From: Zopfochytrium polystomum
Taxonomy: Eukaryota; Chytridiomycota; Chytridiomycetes; Chytridiales; Chytridiaceae
Length of the DNA: 41,108 nucleotides
Reading direction: 5' to 3'
NCBI GenBank assembly: GCA_025765615.1
Contig: JAIVFJ010000440.1
Coordinates: forward strand, 1-41,108
Shown: positions 30,880 through 40,055 of the stretch, one piece after another
Layout: every line of letters begins with the position of its first letter
Numbering within the stretch: the first letter of the stretch is position 1
Translations under genes and position numbers: made by a program
The notes under the pieces: model-generated
The model's database searches: none
What the model saw: only the letters and a program-made list of their open reading frames with translations
Told to the model about the DNA's origin: nothing

Positions 30880-31673
30880 GCTCATCCTTCTCCGCCTGGA
30901 CCCTCCGTGCGAGCTGGTGGACCGCGCGCTGCTGGTGAAGAGGGTGGAGGACCGATTGCGTGTGTTTTGGCGAGTACGTGCGGTTTGTATTCGAGTGCGA
31001 TTGGGCGCGCGAAGTAAAAGAGAACGAATAGATCCCCTTGGCCAACTCGTCGCATAGAATGGCGAGATAACGCTTCCAGCAGACTCATGAAGCGGACCAA
31101 GATGAATTTGTTAACTCCGTGGTCGTCTCTTCTTTCCCTCATGTGAGGTGTTGCGGAATTGGGTGGCACTCCTGACAGTGGCATTTGTGTCCATCCGGTT
31201 GCGTAAGACAAGAGACACGAGACGGCAAGTAATATTTGACGAGGATCACAGCGAACGTCTCGTCTGGCGAGTTGCTCCAGCTGAGGACGGAAAAACGTAT
31301 GATCATTGAGAGTACGCCCATCACCGCAGTACCGTGAATCCGCAAAACGAGAGCGAGAAAGGGAACCGTCCAGACCGACTCGTTTAATCCTGCAGCACGG
31401 ACCGATCGTCGCTTCAACTTCACATATCTAGATACGCTTAGTGGCTTGCCATCTGCGAGCGGTTTCGCCATCACCACTGTTCATCGACCTTCCCCTCACT
31501 TCAACTGAGAAGAGCTGGGAGTGATTGTTGGCCCGATTATGCGCCGACAACAAAGGATAACTGGACGCCGCCGTAAGCGGCAATGCACCGAGAGGCAGTT
31601 GAGTCGAAAACACGGACATGGACTTCAAGTGAAAGCTGCTGTAGCAGAAACTTGATCTAAACGGGTCGGTCAT
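30880..31673 (-). CDS. Weak candidate for a spliced membrane protein
   Basis: On the minus strand, 31673-31430 reads MTDPFRSSFCYSSFHLKSMS and further hydrophobic sequence. A possible intron (donor GTCGAT near 31482, acceptor CTAG near 31427) would join it to YVKLKRRSVRAAGLNESVWT and hydrophobic segments (VPFLALVLRIHGTAVMG, ETFAVILVKYYLP). The alternation of basic loops and hydrophobic stretches suggests membrane segments, but the 3' end is unclear, the donor is weak and no family is recognised. Confidence 0.25.
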
Positions 31674-31899
31674 GCAGTCAGTTTGCTTGGATGCAAAGGA
31701 GATGTTGATTAGGCTTGAATTCTTCTCGATCGTGGTGTGTCAGCCGTGGGTTTCGCCCGCAAGAGTTTCGAGAGGGAAACAACAAGACTTGAACCACGAC
31801 GTTGTCTTCGAGATTAACGTTCTTCCAGATTTCGCCCGATGTTGTGATCCGTTCTGAATGCGATCGGACATGTTCGTCGGCTTCGATTATATAATGCAC

Positions 31900-32959
31900 T
31901 AGTCAGTTGCCGACTCTCTTTCAACGGACAAGTGGAATCGTCGAGTTAGGGTTCGATTCTGTCGGAGCATGATTTTTTCGACAAATCTCCAGAATTGCCG
32001 AAATTGGATGCGCATCGAGACATTCTGCTGCTCTTTTCAATTCTCTTTAGTGCCCGCAGTCAGAACAACACGATTCTAAGAGTTGAAGACTCCAGGCTCG
32101 AGAAGCCCTTCTAAATTTCAATCTGCAGGCTGGGTCTGTCGACGTCATCAGGGTTTCAACTAGGGACTTGAGCTAAGCATAAACATAGTGACGAGAAGGT
32201 TATCACTAAATCTGCAGAAGCTGAGAGCGAAGGCACGAAGAAGATTCTGATTAGATCGCGAGCAAAGCATAATGAATAATGCTCAAAAAATTAAGTAAAG
32301 TGCTCGAGTTGTTGTCCTCGGACGCCATTGGAGAAGGAAGCTATGTTCTGCAGCGGTGGTGCTGTCCTGCATTGCGGCGTCTGGCCATTTAAATCAACTG
32401 CAGCATTGAGAACCTCAGTTTGGTGCACGAAGGGCGTCGTGGATTTCGCGGTTGAGTGGTCCTCCGTGTCGATATTCTCGCTGCAGTAAGCGATTGTGGC
32501 AACTGTGGCAAACAAATTTGGTTTGGTTCCTTGGTCACGTGCATTCAGCTGACGAACAGACGTCGCAGACTTCAACGGATTGCCCGTATCATTCAAGTCT
32601 GCGGCGGCGCGGGCTTTCGGGCGTCCCGAGTCCTAATGGCAGTCCAAGCAGCTGTCACCTTTGCCTTCGTTAACGAGTATAGGGACAACGCACATAGATC
32701 GTCTCAAGGCTCCGGTCGACGACCAGCTCTGGAAGTGAAGGAAAGTGGTATTAATGGGCGTATTACGCCTTGCCACAAACAGTTTCTGTTCTTAAGTACC
32801 TTGAACAACGATAAACGGCTAATTTCGGTTAATAATTGTTCGGCAGACTGATCCGAGTGGTGGACAAGCCAAAGATGTAGTCATCCTTGGTTCGATCTGT
32901 TTTCTGCAAAGGTGACGAATGAACGGGTTCTCACTGAAACGTTTGAGAAAAAAGCGAGT
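31900..32959. other. Interval without a supported gene
   Basis: Open frames on both strands (for example 32291-32596 minus, 32456-32851 plus) overlap each other and carry no recognisable features. It ends at the left border of repeat R1 copy B. Confidence 0.4.
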
Positions 32960-33790
32960 CCTTTTAAAGAGTGGCCATAAACTACTGATAGACGAGTGTA
33001 CGAGTCGCCGGGAGGAAAGCAACACAGCGACTTCTTGATGTTCGCAAAATTCACGTGATAGACCTCGATTAGTAATCTTCAGCAACCATGCGAGTGGAAA
33101 ACCAAACATACTCAATTTGTGAGTGCCTCTGAAGAAATTCTGCTTTCCGTCGCTTGTCGGTTTCCTTCCAGCGCGACAAACATTCACGGCGTTACGAAAC
33201 GGTGCAAGTCGAGCAGAGACTGCCCGGAACGTTGGTCGCGCTCAGTGCACGATAACGACGATCTCAGATGGTTTCCGATTGAAGGCCATGGGGTTTGCTG
33301 TCCTTCAACTCGCAATCGGTCCAAGCGACGGCCCCGAATTCGGCCGTAGCGGCGATCCCGTGCCGCCCAATTGTTCCCCTTAGTTTGGGTCGAATCCCAA
33401 TCGGTCACCGAATCCGTGCCGCGCGTACCAGCTGGTACAGCGACGGCGGGCCACGGTCGATTGCGATCGGAACGGAGTATGACTGGCTCTTCGTCAAGCG
33501 GCCAGGGGAGTCGTGCCACGAACGCGTTTCCGCAGTATGCGTGGCAAAGGGCGCTCGCCAACAGATCGCCTCTTCCGATTATTCATCATGACAGGGACCA
33601 TGACCCATTAGAAAGAAGAGTGTGAAAGACCTATTCGCCGCCAGGTGGCCGTTTGGTGGCGAGGCGATCGGCACATGAGAAGCCTAGAAAAAGGTGGGCT
33701 GCTTTGTCGCGAGGGGCTGCGCGAGGCGAGGGCAGCGAAGTGTCTGTTCACGGCAAGTGAGAAAGTTGAGTGAGATGGTACATATAGACC
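32960..33790 (+). repeat. Dispersed repeat R1, copy B (inverted relative to 20150-21205)
   Basis: Homologous in the same block order to the minus strand of 21205-20150. It begins around AGTGGCCATAAACTACTGAT (copy A: AGTGGCCAATTAAATAATGA) and ends near GTCTGTTCACGGCAAGTGAG (copy A: GTCTGTTCATGGCAGGTGAG). It contains the best-conserved core TTCCGATTGAAGG, the GCGGGCCACGGTCGATTG region, ATTCATCATGACAGGGACCA and GTGGCGAGGCGATCGG. No shared open frame. It sits beside the minus-strand PILT-motif gene, whose 3' end starts at about 33858. Confidence 0.85.
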
Positions 33791-33857
33791 GCTCGGCAGC
33801 CGCTCCAGCCATGGCTCGAGGTCCGTCATTTCGCCCCACGCAGCGCCCCTAACGGAA

Positions 33858-34756
33858 TCAAGTCGGTTGGCCGACGGCGGGATGGGCCGAAGCATCCTGG
33901 GGTGGCCGGGGCGCTGAAGGCCCGCACAAGAAGTCGTCCTCCGTCGCGTCGAGCAAGCCCATTTCGTCCGACGTCAGAATCGGAAAGTCGGCGTCCTCGT
34001 CGTGCAGCACGGACTTTCTGACGAGAAGGCGCAATGGAGGAAATCGGGCTGGTCGGTCTCCTTCAATGTCGGGGTCGGGACGTGCCCGCAGCCGGACAGA
34101 GACGCATTTCGTCGACATTGTCCTGCCAGCCCACTTCTGCCGGCGAAAGGATGGGCAGGTCCCAGAAGTCGGAATTGGCAAGGGTGCTCGGATCGAACGA
34201 GCATCCTGCTCCAAAGTTTCTATCGTCGTCGGCGTCCATGAGCCCGCAGCATTCGTCCATCCACCCCATCTCCTGGCTGTAACGATTTTGACATCCCAGT
34301 GGTCGCGTCGGGCTGGACGGTATCGCTTTTCAATCCAGCCCATTTCCTCCGGTGTGAGGATGGGCGGTCGGACTGCAAGTGCTGGATGAGGGAGGTAGAG
34401 GGGTTGAGGTCGAGTTCGAGGCGGTTAGGGGTGGGGTCGGCGAGTGAGAGGGTGTCCGAAAAAAAAAAAAAAGGCCGCCTCAAGAAAGTCCGCTCGGTTC
34501 CTCGGATTCCTTGGCGCCTTTGCCGTCCTTTGCCTCCTTTGCCTTGCGTCGTCCTTTGCGTCCTTCCCTTCCTTTGGGCTCTTTGATCTCCATTGCGTCC
34601 TTTGCCTTTTTCGACCGCTTCGTTGGCGGTTGCTGTCGCGGTCACTGATATTGTCTCTGTCGCGGTGGTGGCGGCGGCGGCGGGCGTTTGGTTGTCTTGG
34701 ATGGTGATGCAGGGTAGCTGTGGCAGGGAGAGCACGTTTTCAATCGGGCGCGCCAC
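33858..34756 (-). pseudogene. Gene or relic with a four-times repeated PILT-x-EEMGW motif
   Basis: On the minus strand, a start MARPIENVLSLPQLPCITIQ is followed by a Thr/Ala stretch, a Lys/Arg/Gln/Gly-rich basic block, a poly-Phe run (from a 12-A run) and an amphipathic segment (NRLELDLNPSTSLIQHLQ). Then a short motif recurs: RPPILTPEEMGWIEK, SQEMGWMDECCGLMD, DLPILSPAEVGWQDN and DFPILTSDEMGLLDATEDD, ending in GPSAPRPPQDASAHP and a stop at 33858. The first and last motif share one frame, the middle two another, the N-terminus a third. I found no clean GT-AG introns that reconcile these, so one-base errors, unusual splicing or gene decay are all possible. Acidic-hydrophobic repeats resemble transcription activation or docking motifs. 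It is head-to-head with EF-Ts (157 bp). Confidence 0.5.
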
Positions 34757-34913
34757 AACGGGCGATGGTATGGGCGGAACGCGATGCGATCGGCGGCGTT
34801 GTCGTCCTCGTCGTCATTCACATGTTTAAAAACAAATTTTGATTGGTTGCCGATCTCTTTGTGCACCTTGTCAGAGAGAGCAGTCCAACCCATCAACGGC
34901 CAACCGAACTTTC

Positions 34914-35951
34914 ATGGGATCTTCCTTCGGTGCGTCGCACGTTCCGTTGCGGCTTCTGGCCGCTGCTACCGCAGCCGCACGAACACCCTTTGCCTTTGCC
35001 GTGGGTGCGTGTATACGGCAGGCGTTGCGTTCAGGGGATTCTTTCAGAGTGCGAAAGTTTTCGACACCGGCAGCGGCGACTCCTACTACCGTAGCCCTTG
35101 TCGCCCGCCTTCGGAAAGAAACACAATGCCCCATGCACGAGGCTCGCAAAGCCCTCGCTCTCCACAACAACAACTACGATGCAGCCCTCGCCCACATCAT
35201 TCAGCAGTCGTCCAGCATTTCTTCGGCCAAGCTCGAAAAGCTCGACGCGCGCGTCTCGGGTAAGGACGGTCTCGTCGGGGCGTGGGCGGCGGCCGCCGAC
35301 ACGAGCGTTGCGGCTCTGATCGAGGTCAATTGCGAAACCGATTTCGTCAGCCGCGGCGACGTGTTTCGGGATCTAGTTGCCGAGCTTGGTGAGACGCTTC
35401 TTGCCGGCGCCGATCGGCTCTCTCCGCAGTGCGCGCCGTCGCCGGTACCCGTCGCGACAGACGTCGACGTTGCCGCCTGGCTTGCAACACCGACGGGAGA
35501 CGCGAGAGCGACTGAATCTGTCCCGCCTGCCGACCTCATCTCGCGGACCGTCGCAAAAGTCGGCGAGGGCGTCCGCGTCCGGCGCGCGCTGCTCCTCCGC
35601 GCCGCGACCGCGTCGCCGTCCGCGTCGCTGCTGGGAGTCTACTCGCACAGCACGGTCTCGCGGGAGTTGGCGCGCGGAACAGGTCGTACCGCCGCCGTCG
35701 CCGTCCTGGAGGCGCTTCCGAACGTACCTTCCGACGCGGACAAGCTGGAGGCCGCGCGGCTTCTGGCTCGGCGGATCGCGCAACAGGTCGCCGGGTTTGC
35801 GCCGTTGGCTGTCGGAAATGAGGGAGCTGGTGGCGTCGACGCCGCTGCCGAGGAAGAGGGGCGCGTGCTCTTGCGGCAGCCGTTCCTGATGGGTGGAGGC
35901 ACGGTGGAGGAAGTGCTCAAAAGAGCGGGGAAGAGCTGGGGGTTGAACTGA
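34914..35951 (+). CDS. TSFM: Mitochondrial translation elongation factor Ts
   Basis: A single exon of 345 aa. It catalyses GDP/GTP exchange on mitochondrial EF-Tu. The N-terminal about 60 residues are rich in Ala, Arg and Ser without acidic residues (RTPFAFAVGACIRQALRSGD), fitting a mitochondrial targeting peptide. The UBA-like N-domain follows: VALVARLRKETQCPMHEARK. The EF-Ts signature is ALIEVNCETDFVSRGDVFRD. The dimerisation/core region is shortened or divergent, then LARRIAQQVAGFAPLAV and the C-terminal RQPFLMGGGTVEEVLKRAG (family: QPF... TV...L). It is GC-rich. It lies 109 bp upstream of the citrate carrier in the same direction. The ATG at 34914 is chosen because the presequence starts there. 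Confidence 0.95.
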   Translation: MGSSFGASHVPLRLLAAATAAARTPFAFAVGACIRQALRSGDSFRVRKFSTPAAATPTTVALVARLRKETQCPMHEARKALALHNNNYDAALAHIIQQSSSISSAKLEKLDARVSGKDGLVGAWAAAADTSVAALIEVNCETDFVSRGDVFRDLVAELGETLLAGADRLSPQCAPSPVPVATDVDVAAWLATPTGDARATESVPPADLISRTVAKVGEGVRVRRALLLRAATASPSASLLGVYSHSTVSRELARGTGRTAAVAVLEALPNVPSDADKLEAARLLARRIAQQVAGFAPLAVGNEGAGGVDAAAEEEGRVLLRQPFLMGGGTVEEVLKRAGKSWGLN

Positions 35952-36060
35952 CCGTCAAAGGATTCAGACGTTTTGAATGCGGCGAAGGCCTTTGAATCGC
36001 TCAATGAAATGGATGGGCCAATAGACTCGCGAGAGATTGATCTCGTTTTTCTTCCGGATC

Positions 36061-37687
36061 ATGGCAAATACGCAAACTCCGACACAAGCCCCAGCCAGCA
36101 AGCCGCCGTCATCCGCGGCGGCCAAGAAGCAGGTGAGCCGTGGCAACCAAAGCGCCAACGCCTCTTCATGCGATCTTGTCCATGACCGTTCAACTCATTC
36201 CCCCATACCCGACCGAACAGCTTCCGCCGTGGCAATCCCTTCTGGCTGGCATGATCGCTGGTGCGGTTGAAGGCACGATCACCTATCCCACCGAGTACGT
36301 AAAGACGCAGCTGCAGCTCCAATCGTCCGCAGCAAAGCAAGGGAAGCTGATACCATCCGCAGAGCCATTCAAAGGCCCTTGGGATGTTGCCGTTCGCACA
36401 GTGCGCGAGCGCGGCTTCTTTGCGCTGTACCGCGGGCTGTCGGCTTTGGTGGTGGGGAACGCGAGCAAGGCAGGCGTCCCGCTTTCTGGTGTTTGACCAA
36501 ATCAAGGCGATGCTTGCCGACAAGGACGGGAAAACGACGGGAGCGAGGATGGTTATTGGTTAGTAGGACGATCGGCAGTGATACTGGCCAGCCGTCGCTG
36601 ACCGTTCGCGGTTTTTTTCTTCCTCGCACAGCCGGCCTTGCAGCCGGCGTAGTCGAGGCCGTCGTCGCAGTGACTCCGGCCGAAACGATCAAGACAAAGT
36701 TGATCCATGATCAGAACCAGCCAAACCCAAGGTATCGAGGCTTGCTGCACGGTTCACGCGTGATATTCCAAGAGTCTGGTATTAGAGGACTGTACCAAGT
36801 AAGATAATGAAGTGTTGGACGAAGGACTCCCACTCATTCATATACTTCTTTCAAAGGGCGTTACGACCGTCATTGCACGGCAGGGTGCAAACTCTGCAGT
36901 GCGGATGTCGGCCTACGGAGTACTGCGTGAACGGGTTCTCGAGCTTTTATCGAGGAGGAGACGGCGCGAAGAAGGTTTCTCTTCCTTGGTACACCACGTT
37001 CGGCATTGGTATGGACGCTTTGTTTCTTTACGCCCCGCAACAGCAATTAACCGGATGCTCTTCTTCGTCAAACAAACAGGGGCTGTTGCGGGAACGATCA
37101 CTGTGTATTCTACGATGCCCCTGGACGTTCTAAAGACGAGAATGCAAGCCCTTGATGCGCGGCAGCGATACCGAAACTCTGCCGATTGCCTCGTCAAAGT
37201 AGTCCGCGAAGACGGTGTTCTGGCTCTGTGGAAAGGAGCTACACCACGCCTCGGTCGGCTCATTGTGAGTGCATTGTTCTTTGCAGTCATCGTTGCCCAT
37301 CGTCGGCTGCTTGCTTGCTGTAGCTGAAACGCTTGCGTACAAAAAACTAACGTGTCTTTTCCTTGTTCCCGACGGTTGGTCCCGTTTCAGTTTTCGGGTG
37401 GAATTGTGTTCACTGTGTACGAGGAGGTTGTTCGCGTGTTCGGGCTGTTTCAATTAGAGAGAAAAAGAGTTGCGTTGCTGCTGTTGTGCTTTATCTCGCT
37501 TCGTTCTTCCTCGTTTATAGAGTATAAATCGCAGGCTGCCAATTGCCAGAGCGCGAAAGAAAAAATTGAGCGAAAGAGAACAAAGAGAAAAGCAGAGAAG
37601 CACCCACCAGCGAGAATATCGACGCGGAGATTGACCACTCACCACAAAACCCGTCGCCCGTCGTGGGCCAAACTGAGGTCTCAATGA
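36061..37687 (+). CDS. CTP1: Mitochondrial citrate/tricarboxylate carrier (SLC25A1 type), two apparent frameshifts
   Basis: A carrier of the mitochondrial inner membrane exchanging citrate for malate. Exons: 36061-36132, 36221-36558, 36632-36798, 36857-37008, 37080-37264, 37391-37687. Three SLC25 repeats carry their signatures: [35 protein letters not shown], and [20 protein letters not shown]. Matches to animal CTP are close ([39 protein letters not shown]). Two single extra bases break the frame, one C at about 36478-36480 (within KAGV-RFLVFDQ) and one T in a TTTT run at about 36931-36934 ([13 protein letters not shown]). Removing both gives exactly 402 codons. The fourth exon's upstream intron (36799-36856) ends in AAG. 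The C-terminus runs about 70 residues beyond the usual end as a Lys/Arg-rich tail. It is probably functional with consensus errors, but decay is possible. Confidence 0.9.
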
Positions 37688-37845
37688 GGCAGTCGATATC
37701 ACAGACGCCGCACTGCTCTTTGCGCGACGCCCAGCACAAGTATCTTCAGGACGTGCAGATAGCATAGCTGTCTTCTCCCATGGCGTCGAAGACGCACTAA
37801 GTATGTTTCACTATTGCTGCTTCGCTCGCGATCTAATCAGAACCT

Positions 37846-38319
37846 TCATTCAATGCGTTCAGTGTCAGGGTCTGTAGGTTTTGTGATACCTACCTCCCAC
37901 CTAGCGCTCGCCGACTTGGCAATATTTTTTCCACGAGGCTTGAGGATGAAATGGAGTGGATTCAATACGGCTGGCTCGATGACACAGTACTCGTTGTAAC
38001 CACTTTTTGCAGATACGCCAAGAGGTTCCACGCCCCACGTGAAGAACCGATGCTCTTCGCCACTCGCCGAAGTGAAGACCAACTACTGGACAAACTTTAT
38101 CGAATCAGTATATTTTTTTCAACGCAGATGATTTCGTTCCGTCATGTCCGTTGCCGGATGGACAAATGCCACGGTCAGGACTACGTTGGGGCTTTCGACA
38201 TGCAAATCGGGAAGCGAGGTTGTTTGCCACCGTTTTTGCACCTTCGGCAACTTCATTCCACTCTTGTTGGTCTGGCCGACTCGGTCGACACTCCCATCAA
38301 CATCGTGGGGCGACAACAT
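37846..38319 (-). CDS. Small uncharacterised protein candidate (127 aa)
   Basis: Two exons on the minus strand, 38319-38173 and 38082-37846, with an intron GTGGCA ... CCAGTAG, give a 127-aa frame. Sequence: MLSPHDVDGSVDRVGQTNKS, KSGMKLPKVQKRWQTTSLPD, then FTSASGEEHRFFTWGVEPLG, YCVIEPAVLNPLHFILKPRG and a polar end. The composition is balanced and protein-like, but the splice donor is one of several options, the 5' end may extend upstream, and no family is recognised. Confidence 0.35.
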
Positions 38320-38714
38320 GATTGGCGAATTCGCCCCCGCTGCCTTTCGTCGAGCGGACTATAGCCCAAGAGAAAGCGAAGTTATATGTTGTTCGACGCT
38401 ACGTGGGGCTTAGACGACGCTCGATGCGGTTGCGGAGGACAGACAGAAAGGCGGAACTCAGACGAAGCATCTTGCCAAATAAAGCACCGAGCTTTTTCGT
38501 ATCACTTATCAAGATTGGCATTTGTAAAGGTCACTCAGGTATCATTGTTGCTCTTCAAAATAAGGAAGAATAGAATAAGGATAACAATAAGGATAGGTAC
38601 TCAAACAACAACAACGATAACAACAAGATTACAATAGGAAAACCATAAGGATTCTATGGAGAATGATGAAACAAGTCTCGCCTTGACATTAACGACTCAC
38701 CCTCCCCTAAAAAA

Positions 38715-38960
38715 AAAGGACATCCTCAACTTCCCAACCTCACCACCCTCTACCTCCACGCGAACCGCATCGCCGCCCTCGCCGAGCTCGACAAGCTCGC
38801 CGCTCTCCCCGCTGCCTCCGCACCCTCACGCTCCACGGCAACCCAGTCGAGAACGCGGGGAGGGCGTACGCCAGTTAGTCATTGCCCGGATCCCGACCCT
38901 GAGGCATCTCGACTTTTGCGCGATCACCAAGCAGGATCGGCCGTGGAAGAAGGGAGGGGG
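38715..38960 (+). pseudogene. Broken fragment of an LRRC51-like leucine-rich repeat protein
   Basis: The DNA encodes in pieces the C-terminal end of the LRRC51 (LRTOMT1) family: NLTTLYLHANRIAALAELDK, then LRTLTLHGNPVEN, then RQLVIARIPTLRHLDF and AITKQDR (human: NLSVLYLHGNSIQRLGEVNK, LRSLTLHGNPMEE, RQYVLCTLSRITTFDF, VTKADR). The pieces lie in different frames: about one base is missing before NLTTLY (38735 region), another before LRTLTL (38810 region), and a further shift lies between NPVEN and RQLV (about 38860-38870). Nothing upstream matches the N-terminal half. Human LRRC51 is cilium/hair-cell related. Three breaks in 250 bp and the missing 5' half argue for a pseudogene rather than sequencing error alone. 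Confidence 0.7.
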
Positions 38961-39050
38961 GAATGGGGGGCGGGCTGGTGGGGCTGGGGGCGGGTGGGGT
39001 GTTGGGGTTGGGGAGGGGAGGGAGGGGCGGCGCGGCGGCGGCGGCGGAGA
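38945..39050 (+). other. Very G-rich tract (quadruplex potential), GGC repeat at its end
   Basis: About 100 bases are almost purely G with scattered A, T and C, containing many runs of 3-6 G and closing with a short GGC repeat (39032-39046). It follows directly after the LRRC51-like fragment. No coding meaning is seen. Confidence 0.85.
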
Positions 39051-39125
39051 TGGCTGAGTGAGTGTGCAGACAGGGCGGAGAGACGGAGAGCATTGATTGA
39101 AAAAGGGAAAGTTCCTGCAATCACG

Positions 39126-39600
39126 TTAAAAACATTGGGGGTTGTGGTTAAATAGGAGGGTTGTGGTGAAAATAGGAGTTTTGATTGGGAGGGTTGCTGT
39201 AAAAAATGGTGGGTTTTGATTGAAAGGGGTGGGATACTCCCACGGGTGCCTGAAGAAGCACCGTGTCCCAAACTTGCAGGATGGCCCATATCGGCAATCC
39301 TGATCGCACATACAGTCGAAACACTACGGTTAGGAGATCCAACGTTGACGAGTTTCAAAAGGAAATGAGGGAAACCAACCGTTCTGGGATGAAAAACGTG
39401 CAGCCCACTTTCGTGCACCAATGCCGATTCTGGCAAAGGATAGGACGGTGGGGGAGGTTCGTGAGCTGTGGTGAGGAAGTTGAATCCTCCCTTGCTGCGG
39501 TAGGCGAACGGGGAATCCCCAACCGAGAGAGTTCGTCGGAGGCGGTCGCCGAATGCCCGGCCGACGTGCCTCCTGCACGAAGTGGTCGGGGACCTCCTTA
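39126..39600 (-). pseudogene. Zinc-finger unit R2, copy 1 (Nab2/ZC3H14-type)
   Basis: First of two tandem units of about 450 bp. On the minus strand it carries a finger-1 region (CQNRHWCTKVGC, then a one-base slip before the HPRTVGFPHF-coding bases), a putative intron with branch CTCCTAACC and GATCAG acceptor (near 39300), and an intact finger 2, CRYGPSCKFGTRCFFRHPW (C-x5-C-x5-C-x3-H), followed by a Pro/Thr/Asn-rich tail and stop at 39126. Nab2/ZC3H14 proteins bind poly(A) RNA in the nucleus through tandem fingers of this kind. The unit may be the last exons of a real gene or a relic. Confidence 0.6.
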
Positions 39601-40055
39601 AAATAGGAGGTTGTGGTGAAAAATAGTTGCTTTGATTGGGTGTGGTTGCTGTAAAATTGGTGGTTTTTGGTTGAAAGGGGGTGGGATACTCACAGGTGCC
39701 TGAAGAAGCACGTGTCCCAAACTGCCGGATGGCCCGAATCAGCAATCCTGATCGTACATTCAAGTCGAAACACTATGGTAGGAGATCGACGTTGACGAGT
39801 TTCAAAGGAAATGAGGGAAACCAACCGTTCTGGGATGAAATAGAGTGCAGCCCACTTTTGTGCACCAATGCCGAGTCTGGCAAAGGGACAGGACGGTGGG
39901 GGAGGTTCGTGAGCTGTGGTCGAGGAAGTTGAATCCTCCTCCTTGCTGCGGTACGCGAACGCGGGACCCCCAACCGAGAGAGTTCGTCGGAGGAAGCCGC
40001 CGAATGCCCGGCCGACGTGCCTCCTGCACGAAGCGGTCGGGGACCTCCTTTGATT
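39601..40055 (-). pseudogene. Zinc-finger unit R2, copy 2 (Nab2/ZC3H14-type), finger 2 decayed
   Basis: A direct tandem copy of 39126-39600. Finger 1 is intact here: LCQTRHWCTKVGCTLFHPRT (C-x5-C-x4-C-x3-H, the exact Nab2-type spacing), readable in one open frame from about 40755. Finger 2 is broken: relative to copy 1 a CGA codon became TGA, a Cys codon became Gly, and bases are missing after GGGACAC. Thus copy 1 keeps finger 2 and copy 2 keeps finger 1. The upstream open frame (40755-40060) is Pro- and Arg-rich and may include further exons, but no clear domain. Confidence 0.6.

Noticed and set aside
31935..31985. GGGTTCGATTC resembling a tRNA T-arm
   Set aside because: Flanking bases do not pair as a T-stem and no acceptor, D-arm or anticodon arm can be folded nearby.
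35973..36060. Peptide AKAFESLNEMDGPIDSREID resembling the end of an RRM domain just upstream of the carrier
   Set aside because: Only about 25 residues, no RNP motifs and no upstream partner in frame. Best explained as 5' UTR of the carrier gene, with chance likeness.
39032..39046. GGC repeat as a meaningful poly-Gly/poly-Ala coding tract
   Set aside because: It is the tail of the G-rich low-complexity tract and sits in no supported gene.
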